In this document: positions 34,981 to 45,142 of the stretch, piece by piece
Position numbering within the stretch: the first letter of the stretch is position 1
Layout: every line of letters starts with the position of its first letter
NCBI GenBank assembly: GCA_949361645.1
Contig: OX442437.1
Location: 3,769,921-3,833,920 of the forward strand
Reading direction: 5' to 3'
Length of the DNA stretch: 64,000 bases
Source: Spongilla lacustris
Lineage: Eukaryota; Porifera; Demospongiae; Spongillida; Spongillidae
Position numbers and translations under genes: made by a program
Notes under the pieces: generated by a model
Seen by the model: the letters and a program-made list of their open reading frames with translations, nothing else
Database searches by the model: none
What the model was told of the DNA's origin: nothing

Positions 34981-36868
34981 CTACAAGTCTGACCCTTGCC
35001 CTCTAGAACATATATAGCTGTATATATTTTTGTATATTGGCATTCGTGTATATGTGTTTGCTGAGGCTGCATTGATTTCGGCACTCGAGTCACATTGGCG
35101 TAGTCGGCAGGATGAAGTGTTGGGTGATCTGCTGGTATACACGTAGCGTTCGAGGTGGTGAGTACTCAGAACCTCCAGCAGACGAATGCTGTCACTCATT
35201 GAGAACTCCCTCTTGAAGTCAATAAGCAACCATCTGTCGCAGAAGAGCAGTTCGTGGCACTCTGATGTTTTCAAGAACTTGCTGGTTTCAGGATCAAACT
35301 CCTCAAGAAGTCTTTTTACTGTAGCAAATCTGGCCAGCATATAGCCTTCCTCCATGAAGTCCCTCACTTTGTGTTCCATGTACTTTGAGAACATCCAGTA
35401 AGTGTCCACCTCTGAGTGCATGACCACTAGGAACCTCACCAAGATGTCGTTCATCCCTTGGGCATAGCCTAGACCAGGGTGAAAGAGGGCGTAGATCATC
35501 AGTATTCTATGCACCTTCCTCAAGTTCCTCTTGTGAGTAAAGAAATGGCTGTCCCTATCAGTCCTGACCACATCACTAATTATCACCTTCTTGGCCAGCT
35601 GGTATGCATTCTCCAGGTCCACTCTCTCCTTGGTCGCAGAAACGCGTGAAGGGAACTCCAGTATCTGTAGCACAGTCCTCTCCTCTTCGTCCAGCTCATT
35701 GTCACTGCTGACTCCATTACCCACGTCGTAGCAAAAGCCACTGCTGTCCAGTAGGCAGTCAGTCCCACTGCTGTCGAGAGTGCAGTGCCCAGTCCCACTG
35801 CTGTCGAGAGTGCAGTGCCCAGTCCCACTGCTGTCGAGAGTGCAGTGCCCAGTCCCACTACTGTCGAGAGTGCAGTGCCCAGTCCCACTGCTGTTGAGCG
35901 GGTAGTGCCCAGTCTCACTGTTGTCGAGCGTGCAGTGCCCAGTCCCACTGTTGTCAAGCAGGTAGTGCCCAGTCCCACTGCTGTCGAGCGGGCAGTGCCC
36001 AGTCCCACTGCCTCCTTCCCCACTCGCATAATACCCATCATCCTCACCAACACTCTCCACCTTCACCTCCTCAACAACACCTGCACCGTTGCCATGGTTG
36101 CCACCACAACCGTCACAGGTGCCCCTGCCACCATCACCGACCACGCTACCGTCTCCCACGGCGACCCCCTCGCTCCCGGTGACGATGCACTTCATATCAC
36201 AGTCCACAAACGTCTCTATACCTGTCGCAGCGACTCATGAGGCTACCGCAGCAGACCACACCCACACCACACCCACCACCGGTGCCCTCTAGCTCACTGC
36301 AGGCCATGCTGCCATCGCTGTCCGCGTAGCTCACACAGCGGGTGCCCAGACCATCACTCGCACTCTCGCACTGAGCACTGGGAACATGTGAGGCATCGCT
36401 TCCCGGTACAGAGAGCAACTCATTACGAACCTTTTTCTTCTCCCCCTCCAATGGTGCGGTGTGGCGATGATGCTGCCCCCCAGGGGGGTGGTCCTCCCCA
36501 TCGCTGAGGTCCATGTAAAATGGCTGCTTCGCACACACCACCCTGCCCCTCTCAATGGCCGTCACAGCTCGGTCCAGTACCTCCCATCTCTCCCTCAGGG
36601 CACGATAGCGTGCCCGATGCTCGAGGTCCCAAGCCTTCTGCTCCCGGAGGGTGGAGTCACAAGGATAAACTCCGAACAGAAACTTCCACAGCCGTCGACG
36701 ATAAGAAGGGTCTACACCAACTTCAAATAATGTTCGCCGCATCGCGGCTTCCTCTATGAGCCTTCCTTCTGCATCAAACCAACTCTCGACTTCTTCCCTG
36801 GTAGCACAAGTGGTCTCTAGCCATCCACGAGTAGTAATATCCGCAAATAACGTTTGCATGTCACTCAA
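34981..36868 (-). CDS. TBC-domain Rab GTPase-activating protein with minisatellite insert
   Basis: The reading begins at ATG 36868. The N-terminal part includes GVDPSYRRRLWKFLFGVYP, the start of a TBC domain. A second frame (36234-34981) continues after a 10-aa repeat (SGTGHCTLDS and variants, about 8 copies) and holds the rest of TBC: IISDVVRTDRD with the arginine finger (near 35570), GYAQGMND with the glutamine finger (near 35460), and CDRWLLIDFKREFSM. Both catalytic fingers are present, so GAP activity on a Rab is likely. It is most like TBC1D15/17-type proteins. The two frames must join by an intron (good donor CGACAG|GTATAG at 36222) or a frameshift. The last ~80 residues expected of TBC after RLLEVL are not visible; a further exon may be missed, or the gene is truncated. 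Confidence 0.65.
35765..36010. repeat. 30-bp minisatellite in the TBC gene
   Basis: About eight copies of a 30-bp unit, AGTCCCACTGCTGTCGAGAG plus TGCAGTGCCC. The period is a multiple of three and leaves all three frames of one strand open; in the TBC frame it codes for SGTGHCTLDS. Confidence 0.9.
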
Positions 36869-37721
36869 GTACTGTATACATGTATATGATTTGCTCCATA
36901 AACTGTCAATTGCTGATAACTATACTTGCGTTAGTTTCTCCCACATCAAAAATGTGCACAAATAGCATATGACCTGTGGGATGCACTGGTAACAGTTTAC
37001 GTAGTGTTGCTGAAATGTGAAGAGTTGCACTACTTGCTATGATTAGTTTATGCATGCACCATATTCCTCCTAGCCTACTAAACTCATTGCACCCATCGTC
37101 AAGAACAGAATGGAGTTATTGTTGTACATCCATTTACATGTATGTCATGAAATCATGGACATTGGACTGTGATATGTAAATATGCCCTTGGCACCCAAAG
37201 GGTTAGAGAAATCCTTCATATCTATGGGATTTAATTGCTGGAAAGAAGTTTACAAAGTTCTAAATTTACGAATTCATTGCATACATGTAGGAGACAAGTA
37301 TTTGGGTCTGAATTTAAGGAAAATGATTATTGTACGGAATTATCTAACTTTAAGCGTGATAATTAAGTCATGAATATTAATGAGCCGCCCCAATTGTCGA
37401 CTCCTTCCGGCGGCTCTGCAGATTGAGAGGTAAGTAAGTTTAAAGTAACTGGCCATGGTATTTTATCGTTGAATGAAGAGATACTGTATCACGATCGAGC
37501 GACAGCGGCGGGGACGGAGGGCGCATGACAGTACAAGCAAGTAACTATTACATGGATTGGAATACGCCGTACAGTCACGTATAATTATTTGTCTCCATAC
37601 TCATTTCGCCTCGTACGCAGACCACACAGGTAACAGTTATTTGTTGAAAGTTTGCTGTATTTCGTTGCACGTATGCTTCTAGATCATCATATACAAGCGT
37701 TCTAGCCATTAGCAGGGGCGA
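36869..37721. other. Upstream of the TBC gene, no other gene seen
   Basis: Probably holds the TBC promoter. No motif stood out by eye. Confidence 0.4.
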
Positions 37722-37921
37722 NNNNNNNNNNNNNNNNNNNNNNNNNNNNNNNNNNNNNNNNNNNNNNNNNNNNNNNNNNNNNNNNNNNNNNNNNNNNNNN
37801 NNNNNNNNNNNNNNNNNNNNNNNNNNNNNNNNNNNNNNNNNNNNNNNNNNNNNNNNNNNNNNNNNNNNNNNNNNNNNNNNNNNNNNNNNNNNNNNNNNNN
37901 NNNNNNNNNNNNNNNNNNNNN
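37722..37921. other. Assembly gap, 200 N
   Basis: Exactly 200 N, a fixed-size placeholder. It ends directly in a minisatellite, a likely reason for the break. Confidence 0.99.
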
Positions 37922-37922
37922 C

Positions 37923-38038
37923 TGGTAGCTTAGATGAGGCTGGTACTGGAGCTGAGATGAGGCTGGTACTGGTGCTGAGATGAGGCTGGTACTGGTGCTG
38001 AGATGAGGCTGGTACTGGTGCTGAGATGAGGCTGGTTC
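37923..38038. repeat. 23-bp minisatellite at the gap edge
   Basis: About five copies of GATGAGGCTGGTACTGGTGC plus TGA. Confidence 0.9.
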
Positions 38039-38059
38039 TGGGGTTGGGAATGGGATTGA

Positions 38060-40230
38060 TACGGATTAGTAGCTAAGCACCAAGACAAACTTTGAGAAGA
38101 CATAAGTAAGGTCTAGCAGTTGCTCTCCATTGTGAAAGAACCACTGCGTTCATTGGCCCACCTAACGTGGCGGCAATACCACAGTAGGCTAGTAACACAC
38201 ACCCGCGCCAACCGGTATAGAGTACTTACTTTTAGTAAGCTTGATCGCTGTCAAAAAAAAATGTGGCTACAAGCCAATGCTAGTAGCTATTAGTACCTTT
38301 CGTTCCCTTTACGAACCAACCTTATTTGGAGAATCCTGGCTTCTGTATCGAAGAGGTACGCTAAGACTAACCCGCTTTCAAGGCCCGTAACTTGCGGTAG
38401 CAACTTCACTACGCCTCGTGGTTCGCAACACAAATAGAAAAAAAGGTGTTTCTTTCCTAGCCTAGTGTTAAAATGGCCCATTGTTGTTTTTGAGTGAGCT
38501 CACGTTCCAAGGTCGTTGTCAAGGGCGATCAATAATTCGGAAAACGAACCTGTGTCCACAAAACATTGGGCCGCAAACAGCAGTGCAATTGCAAGATACA
38601 ATGACCACTAAGCTAAATCAGTGTAGGGTGAGTAGGTTAGTTTTTAAAATCATAGATTGACTGAAACGGTAGTGACTAATTAAGTCAGTGACCTAACCCT
38701 CGAACAGCGACGGGCCACTATAAGACTATACATGTAATGGCCGTACGCGTACGCGAGCGCTTGCGCATTGCGGAAGGCCACTTCGGCTCTTGCTCAGTGG
38801 CCCAGCGGGATGGCGCCATGGTATAATATAAATGCGGCGTGTGTAAAAAATTGCAGCTGCAAGTTAAGGTTTGTTTACACAACTAAAATTGAATTCCGAT
38901 CTATACATAGTTGAATTCCGATCTATACATAGTGTAAAGTAGCGGCGATCAACAGATCCTCCAACACATGGAGGTCATACATGTAGGTACTGTAGCCGGT
39001 ACCTGGAGAGTTGAATAATGGTGGTGCAGCGATGCATGGAAATGATGGATATGATAATGAATGGATGCAACATGTGCTTTACTAAACAGGCACTTCCGTG
39101 CTTAGACTTCAGCCACATATAAGGCAGCAATGTTGCCATTTTCTATTTCAGAATTCAGAGTACAAAGTACAATAGTTCTTGCACAGGCTTTTGCATACAC
39201 TGCACTATACCAGAGTTTTTGTCATATAATGGATGCAGGCTCAATGGGGCAATGTTGTATGCATTGTAATGTTTCATGTGAATCCTGTTGCTGATCGAGC
39301 GTGCACGTGCTTGAGTTACGTTTATGTTTATGGCAACTTGCATTGTAAGTAAAACTTCAGCAACTGCCATAGTTTCTGTGAAGTGTTAGTCTGAGTGGCT
39401 AGCTCATTTTTGTATGTCCTGGGTAAAACCGTTTGAACAGAATGTACGCATCGTCCAAAATATGATACCTATTTGCAGCTCTCAAACCAATAAGTATACT
39501 CAGTGGCCTTATAGGGCATCATACAGGCAATCGGTCTTAAGTCTAAGAAATCACATCTGGTAGCATTTGTGATGGGAAAAGATAATTTCCAGTTGTCCTG
39601 TGTTCTACGTCATTACCCCACAAAATGTGTCTACCAAACTGAGGTGATCGAGGATCTCCAGTCTTCAACAATGCCATCTACTTTGGCCTTCCATTGTACG
39701 CCATGACAAGATAAACCATCACCGACGTCATCGCTTTAATTTCGGCTTGCTCATGTGGTTCTTCAATCGCCGGGTTTGGGGAACTAATTGCTATAGAAAT
39801 GGCTGTGTGAATGGATGCTTCAGCATTGCCGCCTGCTGTAGTGCTGTGCCGCCTAATGCGGCGTGCGGAAAACACCTTCAAAGTAGCGACTTCATAAAAA
39901 TAAACGATGCATTTCAGTTACACTACGCCCTTTATCCCGGCTTAATTCTCTGCACACACCCAAGGAGTCGTTAAAAAGCTTTCCGTATACCTATGCGCGC
40001 TTTGCACGTATCATAGATATTTGATACATGAATTGGAAACCTCTCACGTGATCCATTACGACTAGTACAACATTTAGGTCAAATCCGCGTTTCGCTTTTT
40101 CGGTGCGTGGACGTACAGTTATCCTAGCTTTTGGAGCCTTTTCGAGCACTTAACAAGTGATTGTATAGGTTTACAACCCTACTCATTGTTAGCGCAGTTT
40201 GAACCGAAGACTTGAACGTTTATAGTTCAT
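38060..40230. other. No gene recognised
   Basis: Short ORFs only. A small direct repeat (ATTCCGATCTATACATAGT twice) lies near 38891-38932. A 40-base segment near 40005-40045 occurs inverted near 44395-44440. Confidence 0.45.
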
Positions 40231-40716
40231 TGACGGCTTGAAGGCTTTGTGGGACTCTACCGTCAGTACGGTAAGTCGCATAATAAGAACCATCCGCTAA
40301 GCAGTTTCAGATACTTCACTACGAAAGCTTTGAGGTTGACTAACTACATGTATCTGTAGCGTGCAGTTCTTAGCGTGTATACGACGTTAGGTGCTATATA
40401 AGGCCCACTGTGTGACTGTAACACGTTTTTATATGCACGCCTGTAAGATTAAAAGAATGGAAAGTGTAGTGCACACATCGTGGTGTATGGTGAAGTGTGT
40501 CTTTTAGCTTGTCGTACTATGTATGAGTGTTTAAAAATTTGCGTAACATGTTATGATTGACTTATCAGTATAGGCTTTGTGGGACTGTACCGTGAGTACG
40601 GTAAGTCGCATAGAAACCATCTAAGCAGTTTCAGTGATACTTCCAACCTACATATGTCTGTAGCGTGCATCTCGTAGCGGGTATAGGATGTTCGGTGCTA
40701 TGTAATGCCCACTGTT
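40230..40716. repeat. Diverged direct repeat of ~150-180 bp
   Basis: 40234-40415 and 40566-40716 both hold GGCTTTGTGGGACT, ACGGTAAGTCGCATA, GTAGCGTGCA and a matching end. The sequence just after the first copy (GTAACACGTTTTTATATGCA...) recurs near 43940-44028, where a MITE has been inserted. Confidence 0.7.
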
Positions 40717-40798
40717 GAAATTACGTCTGGAGCGCCAGAATCCTGGCGGTACCAATCAGATTGCACCAACGATGAAAAATGCTAGCTGTGGTATTTAC

Positions 40799-41857
40799 CA
40801 GGGTTGCCGAAGGCCAGTCCGGCCTGCCAGGTCGGCCTGCCAGGCCGGACATTTAGCTTGGCCTGGCAGGCCGGACCGTGACCTGACAGGCCGGCAGGCC
40901 GGGATCCACCCACTTATTATAATAAATTATTAATTATGGGACAGTTTCCGAGATAACTTCCTATGTTTTATAACATTATAAAATAACATTTGAATTGCTG
41001 TATCTGCCGAACAATAAAGGCTATCGACTTCCTATTTTCAACAATTGCCCTAGGGTAAAATACATGTACATTTTTGTGTCTTGCACTTGCTCAGTACCAT
41101 CATTGAAACGTTCGATACCCCTCCAGGTTCAAACCCAACATAACTTTCTGTAGGAGTAATCAAATCGCTTCAAATTCGGTTTGTAGGTAGAGAGGTCCTA
41201 TATATATCTATTTTTATGCCATCCGTTACGGAGATATAGTTGAACAAACTATATGTGCACTTTTTCCCGCTCGATACGCGGCAATGATATAATCACCACC
41301 TCCCATACTTTGAGCGGGACGCGATTTGCCCAAATCATCGGTGCGAATCGAGCGGGAAAATGTGCACGTACGTAGTTTGTTCAACTATATCTCCGTATAA
41401 TGGATGGCATAAAAATTTAACGAACAGAAAAAATCGATAGATATAGGACCTCTCTACCTACAAACCGAATTTGAAGCGATTTGATTACTCCTACAGATAC
41501 AGAAACTGAGTCTGAGATACATAACATGCAGTGATGCAAACAGCGCGCTTGCTATCTAAATACTTGTAATTAACCATGCATTGTGCTTCAGCATGACACA
41601 CGCCTCCAAACGTTGAGGGAGAAGGTTCCATCTCTGGCGCTGTTGAATCAGCTCAGCTCGCGAAAACACCCGCTCGGATGGTATGAATTTTTAATAAATT
41701 GTTTAATAATATCATAATGTTTTGTGGTTAGCCATGAATTTTTAATAAATTGTTTAATAACATCAATTTATCCGACCTGGCAGGCCGACCTGACAGGCCG
41801 GGGCTGTCAGGCCGGCCGGTCACAGGCCGGACCCCGGCCTGACTTTCGGCAACCCTG
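40799..41857. mobile_element. Non-autonomous hAT element, 1059 bp, perfect 8-bp TSD
   Basis: The inverted ends CAGGGTTGCCGAAGGCCAG and CTGACTTTCGGCAACCCTG are flanked by GTATTTAC on both sides (40791-40798 and 41858-41865). CAG ends and an 8-bp duplication are the hAT signature. Near each end are clusters of GGCCTGGCAGG-type palindromes (40820-40905 and 41768-41840). The centre carries a 350-bp foldback. No transposase is coded. Confidence 0.85.
41147..41497. repeat. Inverted repeat nested in the hAT element
   Basis: The left arm (41147-41280) and right arm (41340-41497) pair along about 125 bases, with TCTGTAGGAGTAATCAAATC at the left tip. A separate foldback element may have landed in the hAT copy, or it is part of that family. 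Confidence 0.8.
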
Positions 41858-41937
41858 GTATTTACCACGTCACCTCGTGATGAGTAAATTGACGAAGATA
41901 TTGAGAGCGCTATCGTGAGTCAGTTTGTCTTCTAAGT

Positions 41938-42705
41938 GAGTGGCGGATCCAGGATTGTCAGTTAGGGGGGCGTATTAAGCTGAGGATACAAAAGGGGGTG
42001 GGTGCGGGAGGGGGCGAAGCCCCAGAAGCTTTTCAAGTTCTGCATTATTAAGCTTCAGAAGGATAAGAATTTCTCATACTTTTTCCTCCATACCAAATCA
42101 AAACATGAACAGCGGACACAACCTGCGCATGCCACACGCATTTTTATTTTGTAAATATAAACGAAAAACAGAAAGTTATTTTAAAAAATCAGGAAATGTG
42201 TATAACTAATGTTTGGCTTTTTGCCAGTGGGTTGAGCAATAGCATTTTCCTTGGATGTCGTTTAGCATACTTAATTGTCTATAATACTCTCGATATCCTA
42301 TGATTCCAATTCTAAATCATAGTGCTCGTACATCAATATAAGTGCATTAAATATATTTTCTCCCATTGTGCTTCGAGACGCATTTTTGATAAATTTCAAT
42401 GAGGAGTTTGCTCTTTCAACACCACTAGCTGATACTGAAGTCAAAAGCAGAAGGTGAATTATTTTAGTGATGCTTTTCTGTCTGCGAGGGTGATGGTCCC
42501 GACTCCATACAATGGAGATAACAAAAAGCGGGCAGCTGGAGCCTACATATTGTGTCAACTGGCATGTACACTGATCAATCAATACTTGTATTGGTGGACC
42601 GGCCTCCGATTAATCCATACGTGCTCTAGCATGGCAATCTGTTCTACAACAATTAAATTCATATGTTGGGTCGGCTGGTTAGGGGGGTACGCCCCTTCAA
42701 TTCCG

Positions 42706-42737
<32 letters not shown>

Positions 42738-42748
42738 ATCCGCCACTG
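41938..42748 (-). mobile_element. Second deleted hAT-like element of the poly-C family
   Basis: Ends GAGTGGCGGATCCAGGAT and GGATCCGCCACTG (inverted), with a 30-base C tract (42706-42735) inside the right end. The minus-strand ORF at 42298-42582 ends with GVERANSSLKFIKNASRSTM, then NALILMYEHYDLELES: the hAT dimerisation motif, as in the element at 324-1268. No clear target duplication remains. Confidence 0.65.
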
Positions 42749-43144
42749 TTAAAGTAGTCTCGCAAGCCAGACGAACTTTATATGTCGGACTGGAGACGAG
42801 GAAATCATACCTGGGAAGAACGCTTAACTCGTCCCCAGTCGACTCGCGCGTCTATCTTCTAAGCAGGTGGGTTATAGTGAATCGTGAATTGCGTCCAAAT
42901 CAGAGAGTAGCAGTGCGAAGTTTTTAGAAGGGCAGAGATGTACTTATAGTATTTGTGTGTCTTCCAACTGGAAGTGGGAATTCACTGTGCTGTTGCCTGC
43001 TTCCCTACGCGTTTGACTTCCTCAGACACGGAGACACGCTTTCAAGATACATGTAGCGTTTCCTAGCCTGCTTGCACTATTTGATGGCGAATCAGTTCTT
43101 GTTTTAGGAGTTGTGAACTGAGGTCTACTGCTATTTTAACTCTT

Positions 43145-43604
43145 CTTAATGTCACGTCCACCTGGGGGTACAATTGGACACCAAAAAAGGTTTTTGCCGT
43201 TCGGTCACGGAAGGAACCTCGCTGCATTTAAGGGTACTGGCTTACAGAACAAGTCTTTTCAGGATCGGGCCGAGATAAGTATGGCTTAAAGCTTTTCAGT
43301 ACTCGCAAAATGACCCGTGCTAGCAGACCTATCCATTACGCTCCGACCGCTCCGCACGGAGCGTAATGGATAGGTCCGCTAGCACAGCTCGTTCTATAGA
43401 ACGAGCTGTGCTGGCGGACCTATACATGTACCAAAAGGATTTAAACCTTGCTTATCTCGGCCCATATCCTGAAAAGACTTGTACTTGTACTATAAGCCAG
43501 TACCGTTAAATGCCTCCGTGACCGAACGGCAACAACGTTTTTTGCTGTCCACCCGGGTATACAATTGTACCCCCGGGTGGACATTCAGGACAATAGACAT
43601 TAAG
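43145..43604. mobile_element. Foldback element with nested perfect palindromes
   Basis: It begins CTTAATGTC and ends GACATTAAG. The two arms match through GTCCACC(T/C)GGGGGTACAATTG, TTGCCGTTCGGTCACGG and AGTCTTTTCAGGAT. Inside is a hairpin (43319-43385, CCTATCCATTACGCTCCG against its complement) and a 22-base perfect palindrome around TCTATAGA (43388-43409). No ORF. Confidence 0.8.
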
Positions 43605-44028
43605 CAAGGCGGCATACACGGCACGCAGGGGGGGAAATAACCTTTGCAGCATCAGTGCCAAGAGTATTATGGACCATTTCAACTAAATAGCGTAGCACCT
43701 AACCATTGGCTACATTATGAAGTGACCGCCTATCTGGTGTACGTGTAGCTGTAGGAACCTTTGCCATGAATTTGGTTGCCGGTATCTTGCAGGCAAGATT
43801 TGCGGACACAGGGTTCAGCTGACACTCCCACTTGTGGGTACTGATTACATTCTTGGCATGTGACTTGGCCGATGATTACATTCCTTCTGCTCACGAAATG
43901 TTTTCCAGACGTCATGGCCAACGAGACTATGTTGTTTGTGGGACTATAACACGTTTTTACATGCACTTATTGCACGCCTGTTAATTAGAAGACTGAAAGG
44001 CGTTTATATTTATGCTTGTCGTACTATG

Positions 44029-44046
44029 CAGGGCCGCCGAGAAAGG

Positions 44047-44090
<44 letters not shown>

Positions 44091-44271
44091 TATGCATGTA
44101 TAGGTAAATCAGTTACATAATCATACTGCACTCAGTAAGTGTTTTTAATTTTCGCCACATGAACTACGAGTAGTTAATAACCCAATACACAAAAGCGTTA
44201 TAGCTTTACCATTAATGGGGCCCGGAAGGACTATATAGCCCTGGGGCCCGTGTCAGCTCTCGACGGCCCTG
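44029..44271. mobile_element. hAT MITE of 243 bp with perfect 8-bp TSD and a 42-base G tract
   Basis: Ends CAGGGCCGCCGAGA and TCTCGACGGCCCTG. GTACTATG stands on both sides (44021-44028 and 44272-44279). The G run is at 44048-44089. A related locus without the insert is at 40505-40540 (GCTTGTCGTACTATGTATGA). Confidence 0.9.
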
Positions 44272-44572
44272 GTACTATGAGCTTGTATTAAAAATAAAAT
44301 AAAATCGTAACAGTCTATGCTCATATGCATGCATAGCTAGCCAACGACCACTTCCGGCAAAACGTGGACGGCGCGTAAATAATGACATTCATTGCTGGGT
44401 TTCCCAATCCATGTATCAAATATCTATGATTACATGCAACACGATCGCCAACAAGGAAAAGCATCGCGGTTTGAACACAAAAGAGGCGTATTTTTGCCGC
44501 CAAACAGCGATAAAAGCTGCCCTGTTTGCTACGCTCCTCTGGCTTAAAATACAAGAATAATTTAAAGCTAGT

Positions 44573-44669
44573 CTCGGCCCCAGACCCAACGGACGCAGCG
44601 GCGGATGGATTACATCACCGCTACGCGTAGCGGTGATGCTGCGTTCGTTGGGTCTGGGGCCGAGACTAA
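44573..44669. mobile_element. 97-bp foldback element
   Basis: AGTCTCGGCCCCAGACCCAACG at the left end is repeated inverted at the right end, with a CACCGCTACGCGTAGCGGTG palindrome in the loop. Confidence 0.75.
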
Positions 44670-45142
44670 TTTGAGGCCATAGTACTTGCACAATTTAAAA
44701 AAAAAAACCGCACTGGCGTCACCAACTCGAGTGTTTTATCGTTCCAAACGTTCAGTGACTTGATTAATGACTTAAGTCACGATCCGTCAGTCTATGATTA
44801 AAGCTGCAAACTGTCCACTTCTGTTTAGGAGTTATTCAAAATTGAAATTTTCACAATATTTAGGATAGATTTTTTATTACCATTAAATGATATTAATTTA
44901 ATTTTACTAGCTGTTAGAACTTTTAACAGCAATTGGGTTAATTTATAAACAATTTTCTTTTATTGTGGAACACCCTGTATATTTGTCTTGAGGCACTGCA
45001 TTTTATTCATTGATAGATGTGGTCTAATGGTTGTGTCCTGTAAGCAGAGGGGAATTCATTAAGGAGTGTGCTTGTGAAATGTTTGTGTCTGTAGTTGATC
45101 TTAATTTAGGATGCTCTTGCACATTCGATTCATGCTTTGCAG
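44670..45142. other. Intron or upstream sequence of the EGF gene
   Basis: AT-rich; nothing recognised. Confidence 0.4.

Noticed and set aside
35785..36240. Plus-strand ORF with PSPTAVESAV repeats
   Set aside because: Antisense shadow of the 30-bp minisatellite in the TBC gene.
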